Below, in pieces: positions 10,979 through 34,417 of a stretch of 64,000 nt of DNA (position 1 is the first letter of the stretch; the number at the start of each line of letters is the position of its first letter). This stretch comes from Acholoe squamosa (taxonomy: Eukaryota; Annelida; Polychaeta; Phyllodocida; Polynoidae). The stretch spans positions 37,236,002-37,300,001 of the forward strand of contig OX439046.1 of the NCBI GenBank assembly GCA_949317995.1, read 5' to 3'. The position numbers were made by a program, and so were the translations under genes. Under the pieces are notes generated by a model. That model had not been told where the DNA came from and ran no database searches. It worked only from the letters and a program-made list of their open reading frames with translations.

Positions 10979-12428
10979 AGGAAGTTTCCAATGATAGAAT
11001 GTGTCCTATACGGCACATGGCTATTGTGTTATTGACCAATGGGAAGCATCCCTGGCATTTACTGCGGAGACGGGGGCTGAAGGTGTTAGTCATAGTGCAG
11101 TCGGGGTCTAATGGCGGCCTCCATAGCCTAATGTGCTAATGCCCTATAAGTGAGATGCACCTCATACATGAGGTATTATGGTAATCTTCAAAGCCATTTT
11201 TTTTTCAAACCATTTTAGATGTATATGGCAACTCTATAAGTTACAGACGTTTTAAAGATTTTTTTTTAAATGGACCATATTCTTTAATAGATCGTTAATT
11301 ACAAGTCATTTTTTGAATGTGTGGTGATTTTAATGACATTATTATTAACTTAATTATTACACCAGTATCAGAAATGTGATATATGTGAGTGTAAATATGT
11401 TTTATTTTTAAAAGGCTTGAGGTGTAAAGGTGATGGGCAGCGTTATATCATATGAGGCAATGCCATTTTGTTATGATAACGCTTTTTGATACAGAAAATT
11501 CATAAACATATATACCATAGTTATCTATCTGTGCAAAATTACTACTTATCTACTATATACACACACATAGAACAGAATTCCAGTATGCTCGGTTTGTGTG
11601 CGAACATTTTTCATTTATACAAGCAAAATATCCAAACCTTTGCAAGCATTTAGGAAGATTATAATTTTTTGGGTATTTACAAGATATCTGCCATGTACAT
11701 ACGACGCAGTCGATGTCAGAAATGCAATTTGACAAGATCGGGTGAATAATTTTTTTACAGATGCATGTGTAGTGATATTCATAATTCACTATAGGTAACC
11801 ATGATTTCCCCCTTGTTTAAAAATACCAGACGGTAGCTTAGTTATGGAGGTCTAGCTCAGGATCTAAAAAAGAGCAGCTTCTAGGTGTATATGTGGACAG
11901 AATGTAAATCCCTAAGTGTCTAATTTTACCAATACACACTGAACTTATGAGAGGAGAATAGGCATTGGAAGGAGTTAATGTATTTAGTATGAATTAAACC
12001 GTATGCTATAACTATCATCTCTGACTTACTAGACTACTGTACCTTTCCGTTTCGAATTCAGACGCTGTCAAATATCAGTTTATGACACATAAAAGTGCGT
12101 CATTTTGGGAAAAATACAAACGAAGTGTGTCTAGAAAGGCAAAGATGATTTAGCAACGTGTGGATAATTTTCCATATCTCCTAGAACAATGAAAGGGGTT
12201 TGTAAGACTAAAAAATGAATGAGTAATTTTGATATCGTCTATCATTTTCAAACAATACATACTGCGTCTACATAACAAGGGACATGTACATTCCGTTTAA
12301 CATACAGGACTCATTTTTTAACCTTGTGAGGTTTTGAAAGCAAATAAAACTTGTTTAGCTCCAAATTGAGTTTATATCTTGGATTCTGTTTGACATGTTC
12401 GGCACAGCATGTAATTAGTAACTAGGTC
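10979..12428. other. Intergenic, nothing recognised
   Basis: A+T-rich sequence without a supportable gene or repeat. Confidence 0.35.
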
Positions 12429-12586
12429 TTAGGAATGTGCTGTTAATATCTACCGTAATCTCCCGCGTATAAGGCGCAACTCACGTATAAGGCGCCCCCC
12501 CCCAACTCAGAGAATGCAAGTCCACATATAAAGCGCACCTCTAAGAGCAGATTTTTGTTTATTTAGGAATGTGCTGTTAATATCTA
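12429..12586. mobile_element. Half MITE (GTATAAGGCGC family) flanked by a 24-bp direct repeat
   Basis: An identical 24-bp sequence (beginning TTAGGAATGTGC) at 12429-12452 and 12563-12586 brackets CCGTAATCTCCCGCGTATAA, then GGCGCAACTCACGTATAAGG and about 85 further bp. Only one end of the element is present, so the direct repeat looks like repair-associated duplication rather than an ordinary short target-site duplication. Confidence 0.55.
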
Positions 12587-13414
12587 TGAGGCATTCTGTG
12601 AATTGGGAGTGAGGCCAGGAGGACACTGCACATGCTACGACTGTACAGCTTAGTGGGACTCTCCCTGTGCTTGCCAATGCTACCTGTACAAAAGGCTGTA
12701 GTGCCTACAGTAGTGCCTGCATAGCTATGGCCGGTCAACCAAATCTTATGGATATATCATAATGCTGACATAACCACCTGTCATACAGAGTGCTGCTATA
12801 CGATCCTCTGCTACCATTTCGGGATTTTCAAATATCAATACCCGTACATTTAGTAATGGCTGAGATACAGCAGCAGCTTGTGCCTGAGTTCTTCTCCACT
12901 GGTGGTTACAGTATGAGATGAAATCAAATTGAGGCATATGATGCCCCTCTCGCACATTCACACCTTTTTGGTTTGCTATAGTCTGTAGACTACGAGGGAG
13001 GAGGGGCAGTGTTACCGTGACAAATTCACACCATTTTTATTTTATTAACTATGGCATGCTTTAATCATTGGACTATTGAAGCCTTAGATTGGGAAGGTCT
13101 ATCAATAGTATTATCAATATATCATTTACCGACTGGTGGTGCTTTCGATTACCCCGAATATAAGGCACACCCTGATTGTTGGGAAACCCCGGTAAGGTCT
13201 GATTCGCATATAAGCTGTGGCTAATACTTGGGGCAATACGGTTATAGAGGCACGCATCAGGAATGCTTAATACATGTAACAATATATATTTTTGAAAAAC
13301 CCTTTGCAACAGGTAATGGGTTGTTTTAGCCTAAATCCTTCAATTTATCCTGACCTGACAATACAGACTCAGCAAGGCACGAATGAGGTAATCCAGGTAA
13401 TTCGTCATTACAAG
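12587..13414. other. Intergenic, fragments of GTATAAGGCGC-type repeat
   Basis: Around 13140-13250 the sequence has diverged ATATAAGGCACACC and GCATATAAGCTGTGGC segments of the MITE family seen elsewhere. No gene is supported. Confidence 0.35.
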
Positions 13415-13420
13415 TTTATT
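13415..13420 (-). promoter_or_regulatory. Candidate SURF1 polyadenylation signal
   Basis: AATAAA on the minus strand about 510 nt past the SURF1 stop codon; the first canonical hexamer I found downstream. Placement is inferred only. Confidence 0.3.
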
Positions 13421-13931
13421 TTATTTCCTGCTCTAGAGGCATCGTAAATATACATTATTTACAAAGTCTTACACCACGATGAATATATCCCGTATGTTGT
13501 ATTGATTTATCACAATCTCTGCAGCTACATGTATATAAATTATGTACAGGTCAAGGCAATATTCCAGTTAGAAAATAATTTCTGCCATTCTTCTCCAACA
13601 TATATATATTTTTTAAGGTCGAAACATAATTATGCGTTTACACTAAAGATGAAACAACTGGATCTTAAATCAAGTACAGATCCCTAAGTTGTAGTGTGGA
13701 CCCATTCTAAAGTTACACGCAGAAATCCTGTTGTAATTGCAAAATACTGCAAAGCTTTGATCCAAGTAGTGAACTTTGAATAAATCTATAAAATATTAGT
13801 TACAGTGAACTGAGGAAAAATTGTTAAATGAGACACGAATCTAAAAACGTACATCCCTACTGCATTAGTGTCTAGGTGCCAGAATTCATTGGAGCCCTCT
13901 ATTCTGCAGTATCATTTTTCATACATAATTC

Positions 13932-25823
<11,892 letters not shown>

Positions 25824-25918
25824 TTTGCTGCGCCGCAGGCTGGGCGATAATTCAGGCAAAACAAAGCTGTTGCAACGGGTGAGTACAATCGTGCATTTTT
25901 CGCAATTTTCCCTGCCCG

Positions 25919-25925
25919 CTTCCGG
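25919..25925 (-). promoter_or_regulatory. ETS-like motif upstream of SURF1
   Basis: CCGGAAG on the minus strand about 95 bp upstream of the SURF1 ATG, in a locally G+C-richer stretch. ETS sites are common in promoters of nuclear genes for mitochondrial proteins; function here is inferred. Confidence 0.35.
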
Positions 25926-26127
25926 TGGTTCACATGTTGGCTCTCTCGCACAGCGAAAAGTGAGTTTTATTAAAAATATATGCACAAATAATGCAATCCA
26001 TAGGTTATGAAGGCCATCTAAACCACGACTTGACAAGGTGGAGTGGTGTAGAATCCCCATAACTTTAAGTTTTAAGAATACGCGATCCCCCTTTTGAGCG
26101 ATATTAGAGGCAGATTGCCATTGGCAT

Positions 26128-26178
26128 TGTGATTGTACCCCGTACTAGCCGTAGACTACGGGGTACAATCACACTACG
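26128..26178. repeat. Short hairpin next to foldback element
   Basis: GTGATTGTACCCCGTA and TACGGGGTACAATCAC are exact reverse complements separated by 12 nt. The loop's CCGTAGAC echoes CGTAGTCTACAG just beyond the right end of the adjacent foldback, so it may belong to that element. Confidence 0.75.
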
Positions 26179-26207
26179 GCGTAGTTAGCGAAGTCAGCCA
26201 AAATGTA

Positions 26208-27437
26208 GGAATAACACCCCTGCACCCACTCCCGCGAGTCCCTATCTGTCACTATAGTAAATCAATCAATATGATTTTCTATTTTAGGGCTCTTTTCCAC
26301 TGTCAACATTAACTATTTTCATGAACCAAGGGTAAAACTAACCAAGGAATCAGAATTTGTGGGTCATTTTACTCTAGATCCAGTCATTGATTTAATATCT
26401 TATCAGTTCTCACAGGGTATTGGTGTGCGCAGACTGTAATTTCTATAAAACCTTGAAATATAAAATGCTGATATTTTTGTTAATTCTTGGTCAATTTTTA
26501 CATTTGATACCTCTATTGGAAGCTTAAGACATTATCAGTTACCATAGAGGGAGAAAGAATGAAATATCTGGACAGATTGTACATATTTCAGAAGAGTTTT
26601 GACTTAAACCTGAAAATATCAAAACTAAATAAGTCCCTGCACACTGTGCACAGGCAGCACTGGTTCTCACATATTTCAGACCTTGCTTTACTTAATCTCA
26701 AATTAAATTTGATTGAATGATCATAGAGTGTAACCTATTACATCACTGTAAGCGCAACAGTTTGGGGATTAATGGGCTATATTTTGCATCAAAAGGAACG
26801 AAGATAAGTATTTATAGATCATGTTGGAAAGTCAAAATTTTCTAATTGGCAGTGTGATAAGCAGACCTGAAATTCTTGGATTTTTCACTCAACTCTCCTA
26901 TACTCTTTAGCTTTGGGCTAATTTGGGCTAATAGATAATTAATAGCTGATTAAAGCTTCTAAAAGTATACACTTTTGTGGTTATGCCATATAAGTTTAAA
27001 AAGGTTAGACAAATATTTAGTTTTGATATTTTCGGGTTTGATCCAAAACAGTCTGAAATATATACAATCTGTCCAGATATTTCATTCTTTCTCCCTCTAT
27101 GGTAACTTATAATGTCTTAAGCTTTCAATAGAGGTCTCAAATGTAAAAATTGACCAAGAATTAACTAAAATATCAGCATTTTATATTTCAAGGTTTTATA
27201 GAAATTACAGTCTGTGCACACCAGTACCCCTTGAGAACTGATAATATATTAAATCAATGACTGGATCTAGAGTAAAATGATCCACAAATTCTGATTCCTT
27301 GGTTATTTTTACCCTTGGTACATGAAAATAGTTAATGTTGACAGTGGAAAAGAGCCCTAAAATAGAAAATCATATTGATTGATTTACTATAGTGACAGAT
27401 AGGGACTCGCAGGAGTGGGTGCAGGGGTGTTATTCCT
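26208..27437. mobile_element. Large foldback element, about 420 bp arms
   Basis: Sequence from 26208 inward to about 26630 reappears inverted from 27437 back to about 27005, with few mismatches (for example AGGAATAACACCCCTGCACC at the left end; GAAAGAATGAAATATCTGGA on the left mirrored near 27080). About 370 bp of single-copy spacer lies between the arms. There is no open frame of note. It fits a foldback-type non-autonomous DNA transposon between SURF1 and TRUB2. Confidence 0.9.
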
Positions 27438-27676
27438 ATTCGTAGTCTACAGCCCCGGTCCACGCGTCTATCCTACACACGAAGAGCGGAGAGGTGTCGG
27501 GTGGGGGGTCAGAGCCTGCGTAGTGTACAGCCAGTAGCCTGAGTAGGGTTGGTTCAGTTCGCACTGCTTAGGTTGACACTAACATGTGTATTCCCAGGGA
27601 ATTAAGTCATTTCGAGTTGGGGCAAGCTTGGGGTTGGGTCACACTATCCCCAGCGGCTTGATTCTTATTTCTACTG

Positions 27677-28095
27677 ATAAGGGAGTGACCATTTTTTAAC
27701 AACAAAGGTGGTACTTGGATCGGCGCCCAAGGCCAAGGGGCCAGTCACAAATGACGTCATGCCCGGCATGAAAAAATAAATTTTCCGTATACCTTTAACA
27801 TTGGCAAATTGGCAAAAAACATGACAAGGGGGGTCAAAAAAGGTCAAATTTTGCATGACGTCATTTATGGATGGCCCCCATGAACTCACAACGTAGTGGA
27901 GTGTGAGGTCTCCGCCGGTGACTACAAAGGGGGGGGGGGGGCTGGTGGGTTTGTCCCCCCCTTGAGGGTCAACCTTTTTTTATTCTCCCGGACAGCCACA
28001 AATCGTGTGCGAACGCGCCTTTTTAACCTATAGTATAAACGGTTGGGCTTTTTCGCTGAAAACAGGTGAAATCATTTTGACCCCCCCTGGTCAAG
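27677..28095. mobile_element. G-rich TIR element, copy C (interrupted, right end lost)
   Basis: The left end AAGGGAGTGACCATTTTTTA followed by ACAAC and the internal TTAACCTATAGTATAAACGG and GGGCTTTTTCGCTGAAAACA motifs place it in the family. It is interrupted by the 142-bp element at 27737-27878 and ends abruptly in unrelated sequence near 28095. Confidence 0.6.
27737..27878. mobile_element. Compact MITE with TGACGTCA-containing ends
   Basis: GGGGCCAGTCACAAATGACG plus TCATGC on the left is mirrored by GCATGACGTCATTTATGG plus ATGGCCCC on the right. It is 142 bp long and nested in the G-rich TIR element. The ends contain a perfect CRE-type palindrome TGACGTCA. Confidence 0.75.
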
Positions 28096-28483
28096 ATTCA
28101 AGAAGGCTTTATTGACTAATGTAAGGATACATTCATATCAGCACAAGATCAACATTGATTAAGTTATACAGTATTTTTATATATGACAGAATACAATTTA
28201 TCGCAGTGGTCTTGCTTGATGATTTGCAGTAGGGGTTTACTGATAATATCTGAGAAAGTTTTCTGTTATCGTCATGGTCAAGGTATCAAAAAAATTCTGA
28301 GGTTCTCATGATCCTTTAAAAAAAAATGGTAAAAAAAAGAGAAAAAACGACCTGCCCTAAGCTTGTGACAATAAAATATTGCCAGTGGTCCCAAGCCCCA
28401 AGGGGGGGGGGGTTGATGTTATGGGTCACTACGGTTGCGACCATGGTTGCCTAGCAAAAAAAAAAAAAAAAAAATTGCATTGG

Positions 28484-28885
28484 GGCCATTCACTCTAGAA
28501 GCCCCCCCCCCAAGAAAATTTGCACTTTTTACCAGAGGCTTTATAGATCTAGGTTTCAAACTTTTGTGGAGTCCCACTGAGATCTTGTAAACAGGAGATT
28601 CTTTTCCATGATTTTCACATTGGGGCCATTAACTGCAGATTCCCCCCCCCCGGAAAATTTGCATTTTTGACCAGTCTTTATAGATCTAGGTTGCAAACCT
28701 TTATAGAGGACAACTAAGAACTACAGATTTAGGGTGTTGGGGTAGGAGATTTATTTTCCATAATTCAGTGTAGAGGCCATTCACCCCAACTCACTTCCCT
28801 ACAGAAAATTTTCATTTTTTACCATAGGCTTTCTAAAGACAACTAGATCTAGGTTACTAATCTTTCTATGTCCACCTTTAAATCA
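28484..28885. repeat. Three tandem copies of a ~145 bp unit upstream of TRUB2
   Basis: Units begin GGCCATT at 28484, 28625 and about 28773. They share GAAAATTTGCATTTTT-like and TATAGATCTAGGTT-like blocks with increasing divergence. The array ends about 105 bp before the TRUB2 ATG. A poly-A run (28456-28474) precedes it. Confidence 0.75.
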
Positions 28886-28991
28886 AGGGTCTCTGCATTT
28901 GTTTACAAATGTATTTTTGTTCATGTGCTATTTGTTCTATCAAAAATCAAAATGAGAAAAAACCCACAATAAAACAAACCTATCCTTGCAG

Positions 28992-31900
28992 ATGGCTAGT
29001 GCAGAGAAGATATTCAGCAGACTTCGGGGTGTCTTCTGTGTCTACAAACCACCTGACAAGAGTATGAAGGATGTTATCAATTCTATACAGGTCAAGTTAA
29101 CAAAAGGTGATATGTATTTAGTTTTCCATGTGTTGAAGGATATCCACTACATTGTAATGAAAACTGGTGAAAAAATGTGGCACACGACACATCACTTAAT
29201 CATGTGGCTACTTTCTAGGGTACCTGTCTGATCAGACTTCAAAACAGCTAAAAGAGCTATCCATGCCTATTTTTGTGTCATTACTCACTTAATTCAACAA
29301 ATATTTTCCATACCCTACTGAATCTGAAGTAAAAGTAATTAACCCTTCATCCCAGGGAATTCATGGATGGGTGAGTCAGAAAAATGTATGATATATCATG
29401 CCTTATTGCGGTGAATGGTCCAATGACAATTGCTTTTGGTAATGTAAATCTATCAATGCCAGTCATTAAAGTGAGGTGACTCTTTTTTCATTTCACCCTT
29501 TCCTCATGAATGTAGTAAGCCCATCTCACCACGTATTAATTCACCCATCCACTTTGACAGAACTTAATGCAATGCCATGCAGACCACCACGGCAGATCAT
29601 ACAGTTCAACGAGGATGCTAAAGATAGTTCCAGCAATACTTTACCAACAATAACCACAGTCCCTGACTTGGCGGATAGTACATTAGGTAAGTACCGGGGT
29701 AGATGTGTCTAAAGGGGGTAGGAAGGGTAACTACACGGTCTGCCACTTTCAGTCTGTAAGGTGATATGATGATAGGACGAGCCCGTTTCTTTAGGAGGGG
29801 GAGGGTGTGATGTGGCAAAAAAGCAGGGCATGTTACCTCCGCATCACAATCCATTGGGACTTGCACCAGTTCTTATATTGTTCAGGATTAATGACTAGTA
29901 GTTATGTTCTCCCAGTTTTAGGTCCCCGTTATGAGAGAGAAGACTTAATTATCAAATGCGCCGATGCCTTACCAAGGGACAGTTCTGGTGTTACACGTAA
30001 GTACACTCTTATACTGTAAACAGATTATCAGTGGGAGAAAGACTTCGTTTGGATGAAATACACTCCCATACTGTATACAGATACATTAGTACATTGTTGA
30101 TTTTTCTTTACAAAGGCATCGTCACAATTCTTGTTCATGTTAATGATACGAATGTAATATATGATGATTATGCTTGCACTAGTGCCTTTTAAGTATTGAT
30201 AGAGGCATGAAGGGGAGCCAAGTGCCTCTGTCAAGTACCTAAAAGGCACATGTGCAAGCATAATCATCACACATTGCATTTATACCACGGTCTGCAACTT
30301 TAGGATGCATTAGAATGCATCAGAATGCATTCTGCATTCACATCTCATCTAACCCATCACTATTGTCCAGCCCCATGACCTAATGGATAAGATGCAGAAC
30401 TTTATACAATGTATCAGAAGGTCCCTGGATTGATCCCAGGCAATGCTGAGCTTTTTCTGTATGAACCACTGTCAAAGCTATGTCATAACCGCTGTCACAT
30501 ATAAGAACAGTATAGAAAAAGAACACTGTCAATATTTAAGTGTCAACTCTCAGTGCCTCTATCCTGTAATAAAAGCACTCAGATTATCAAGTTTGGGCAC
30601 CCAAAATCGTTCTGAAATGTGATAACCGTGGTATGAATACAGTAGACATACACCCATCCTGATAATGACACGATAAAGGTGGATTAAATGGTCTCGGGAA
30701 ATTCTTACTGCTTTATTAAAAAAGTAATAAAACCTAACAGTCTGTATCATAGTACAATTTCTCTTCGAAGTGAACCAACCAACTTTGCAGCAAACACTAG
30801 CTCTGCACGGTGATGTATGGTGAAAGCACTAATCTTGATTTCTCTTGCAGCAATGTGCATAGGAACCACAGCGTGGCTAAGAAACATCTCCATGGCAAAA
30901 CAAATGAGGGTAGGTTTAATTTCTAAGAAAACGTTGTATGCACTCCTCAGGTTTTAGCATAACACTGGTAGAGACCTTACATATAAACTGCTACCTCACT
31001 CTTAAAGTGCACCCTGAGTTCTGGCCAACTCTGTAAGCCGAGGTCTAAAACAGTTCTAGCTTAAAAATGGCTTACTTCTAGTGTCCTTTGGAAACCAGGG
31101 TGCAATTTATATGCAGGCTCACTCCGCAGGGTCTTGCCACTGTAGAACAATACAAAACAGGCACCTTTCGAGTCCAAAAATAAATTCAAGGTACAGATTA
31201 TACATATGGATTTACGGTACATGTATATATGTAATGCCTTATGGTAAGCCACATTGTTTAGCAATAGCCTATTAATCACAGTGAACCTCTGATTCACTTA
31301 TAATATATGGATTTACGGTACATGATATATTTAATGCCTTATGGTAAGCCGCATTGTTTAGCAATACCCTATTAATGACAGTGAACCTCTGATTCACTTA
31401 TAATATATGGATTTACGGTACATGATATATTTAATGCCTTATGGTAAGCCGCATTGTTTAGCAATACCCTATTAATGACAGTGAACCTCTGATTCACTTA
31501 TAATATATGGATTTACGGTACATGATATATTTAATGCCTTATGGTAAGCTGCATTGTTTAGCAATACCCTATTAATGACAGTGAACCTCTGATTCACTTA
31601 TAATATATGGATTTACGGTACATGATATATTTAATGCCTTATGGTAAGCTGCATTGTTTAGCAATAGCCTATTAATCACAGTGAACCTCTGATTCACTTA
31701 TAATATATGGATTTACGGTACATGTATATATGTAATGCCTTATGGTAAGCCGCATTGTTTAGCAATACCCTATTAATCACAGTGAACCTCTGATTCACTT
31801 ATAATATATGGATTTACGGTACATGTATATATGTAATGCCTTATGGTAAGCCGCATTGTTTAGCAATACCCTATTAATCACAGTGAACCTCTGATTCACT

Positions 31901-33921
31901 CATAATATATGGATTTACGGTACATGTATATATGTAATGTATCATGGTAAGCCGCATTGTTTAGCAATACCCTATTAATCACAGTGAACCTCTGATTCAC
32001 TCATAATATATGGATTTACGGTACATGTATATATGTAATGTATCATGGTAAGCCGCATTGTTTAGCAATACCCTATTAATCACAGTGAACCTCTGATTCA
32101 CTTATAATGACAATGAAAATGATTTTATTCTCGAAAATTCATACGAGCTACATGACATTTTTACGGGAGCATCTATCTCGACTACAGGGTAGTCAGAACT
32201 TGCTTGTTCATGTAAATACTTTCTATTATAACGCCTACATGGTTGGTTCCTAGCACAACTTAAATAACTTTTGCCAAAAGAAGAAATATATACCGGTAAG
32301 TGATATAACTGCAGATAGCAAATCCATGTTTTGTTGTTTATTCAGGTGTATCATTTGAAAGGTGAACTAGGAAGAGCTTCGGATAATTTCCGCGGCACAG
32401 GAAAGACGGCAGAAAGGACAACATATGGTACGCTGTTCATGCTACCCATATTGAAGGGCTTTGTTGGATCGTTGCCTTAGTTAGTGCAAGTAGGTTGTAA
32501 CTGCATTGTTTGCAGGAGAGGCATAAAAAGTGTCACAAGGTAGGCACAACCTAATTGTACTGGGCCTGTAGGCACACATCATAGACAGAGCTTCAATACT
32601 TTCATAGAAGGTAGATAACGGTAGATAACGGTCAATAGATGTCAAAACAGAATAAATCACAAGTTTGCCAAAATGTCATTTACAACCTTCTTGCACTAAG
32701 GCGACGATGTTCAAATTTAATGTTTAACTGCCTGGTAAATAGAGATTGCCAACTCACTAAAAAAAATGTTAAATGCAGGTTTGATCAAGTTGTATCCTAT
32801 CCAGTCGAAACGACGAGTCCTGACATGTGTCTTTTAGGCTTTATTTGTTTACCATTAATCATTTCAGGTCACGTGACACCAGCCAAGATGGACCGAGTTA
32901 TTACAGCCATGCAGGCCGGGCACCAGAAGAACATGCTGATGTGAGCTTTTATTTCTACTAGACAGGAGTAACTTCAAAAACTCACTCTCCAATGCTGTGT
33001 TATCTGTGTAATTAGCTGCAAAGTACAAAGTCACACAAATAGCCCCTGTCACACTGTAGATCAGAACTTAACCATTAATTTCAGGTGCGGTTTATGGCTT
33101 CTTCTCAAACTTAATATGCGGCTTAAATACCAAGGTGTGTGCAGATAATTTCATACAGGAAGTGAACCAAATCTAGTTTCTGTGTAAATGATGTATTGTT
33201 AAATGGGAATGATTTGATTACAGAGCATCACGACTTGACTTACAATCACAGGATGCCTATGAGTTAGCTGTGAAGGGCCTGGTCCGACCGAAATCCAGTG
33301 AAGGGGGCCCAGTTATCTACAGCTTTAAGTGCATCGACTTCAATCCACCAAACTTCTCAATAGGTAAATCAGATAGAGATTATGTTACTGAAATAATAGT
33401 AAAATGATATAGTTTGTAAGATCTCTGATCTGTGTGAATATTCATTGACAGAAATCTGGCCCTAACTCAGTTCGGTAAATACTAAATGTTGCCAAGCTTG
33501 TTGAAAGCACTGTGCCTTATCGCATATCACACATATGTGTCACGTACCCATGTTTGATATGTTAATCAATCTATGAGAAAAAGAAAACCCTAATATGAGC
33601 TGGTAACATAGTTAATCAAAGGACTATTTTCTTTCAGAGGCACATGCTATCAACGAAACTGGGCCCTACCTACAGAAACTTATCCACCAGTTGGGTCTAG
33701 AGTTGAAGTCCTCTGCTGTATGCACTCAGCTACGACGCATCCGCTATGGGCCTCTACTGTTAGATCATGCCTTGCTGCAAAAACATTGGACGGCTGAACA
33801 CATTATAGACAATATGTGGACATGTGGACAACTGTTTGACGGTGACAGAGTGAAACATGAACCGCTCATTGGGCACCGAGAGGAGCAAGAGCTGCTTACT
33901 GCCCTCGGTACTGACACATGA
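28992..33921 (+). CDS. TRUB2: TRUB2, mitochondrial tRNA/mRNA pseudouridine synthase homologue (8 exons)
   Basis: Exons: 28992-29106, 29561-29686, 29922-29996, 30851-30909, 32346-32427, 32868-32940, 33224-33363, 33638-33921. The phases join to 317 aa (human 331). Family landmarks: SRLRGVFCVYKPPDKS at the N-terminus, RDSSGV, VYHLKGELGRASDNFRGTG, ERTTYGHVTPAKMDRVI, DLQSQDAYELAVKGLVRP, and GLELKSSAVCTQLRRIRYGP near the C-terminus. TRUB2 works in the mitochondrial matrix/RNA granule and is needed for mitoribosome assembly. The catalytic Asp position of TruB enzymes (D-x4-G) is Pro98 in this model, with Asp100 nearby. An acceptor-like CTATCCTTGCAG abuts the ATG, so a 5' non-coding exon probably exists upstream. 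Confidence 0.93.
30370..30447 (+). repeat. tRNA-Arg-like degenerate sequence in TRUB2 intron 3
   Basis: ATGACCTAATGGATAAGATG followed 30-odd nt later by ATCAGAAGGTCCCTGGATTG and ATCCCAGG resembles a tRNA-Arg body with A and B boxes, but acceptor and anticodon stems are broken. A tRNA-derived SINE or pseudogene is likely. Confidence 0.5.
31204..32108. repeat. 100-102 bp tandem satellite, nine copies, TRUB2 intron 4
   Basis: Copies of ATATGGATTTACGGTACATG and the following ~80 bp start near 31204, 31305, 31405, 31505, 31605, 31705, 31806, 31908 and 32008. Two variant classes alternate (ATGTATATATGTAATG versus ATGATATATTTAATG; AATAGCC versus AATACCC), which shows partial homogenisation. Confidence 0.95.
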
Positions 33922-33937
33922 ACAACTGCTCATTATT

Positions 33938-34191
33938 AGGGAGTGGTCATTTTTTAACAACAGGGGGGGGTTGGTGGGTTTGGGGGGGGACAAAAAAAAT
34001 TCAGACCACTCTTAGGGGGGGACAAAAAAATTTTGCCCCTTTTCAGCGAAAAAGCCCGCGCGCGACTATAGAATAGAATGGGGGGGGTGAAAAAATTTCA
34101 GACCCCTCAAAGGGGGGGGGCGGAAATTTTTTTGCCACGCACACACGGAATTTCACCGACCCCCCGTTGTTAAAAAAATGACCACTCCCTT
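33938..34191. mobile_element. G-rich TIR element, copy D, in TRUB2 3' UTR
   Basis: AGGGAGTGGTCATTTTTTAA plus CAAC at the left is mirrored by GTTG and TTAAAAAAATGACCACTCCC plus T at the right. The interior has TTTCAGCGAAAAAGCCCGCG and GCGACTATAG. It begins 16 bp after the TRUB2 stop codon and lies upstream of the candidate poly(A) signal, so it should be part of the TRUB2 mRNA. Confidence 0.88.
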
Positions 34192-34357
34192 AGGATAACC
34201 TTATTTATAAGGGACTACCTGGTAGTCTGTTTTTTTTTTACCTTCATGGGCTGTTGTCTTGCCCTGGTGAATTGAGTGGCTGCAGAGATGCACACCAGCG
34301 ATGAACCAGCAGAAGTTGTGGTCAGGTCTTGTGTAATAATATGTATATGAATGTGTA

Positions 34358-34363
34358 AATAAA
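34358..34363 (+). promoter_or_regulatory. Candidate TRUB2 polyadenylation signal
   Basis: AATAAA about 440 nt past the stop, with a second near-copy (AATAAA in GGGAAATAAATTG) shortly after. Confidence 0.5.
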
Positions 34364-34417
34364 CATTTATGGGAAATAAATTGACAGTTCGAACTAGTAG
34401 TAGTAATCAGGGGTATA

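Noticed and set aside
12746..12961. 71-codon minus-strand open frame with gene-like composition
   Set aside because: Looks protein-like by eye, but I found no family match and no flanking splice sites in phase.
25860..25885. Plus-strand donor GG|GTGAGT next to SURF1 exon 1 as a possible TRUB2 5' exon or SURF2-like divergent gene
   Set aside because: A single donor motif with no coding continuity; the exon would overlap SURF1 exon 1. Not enough to call.
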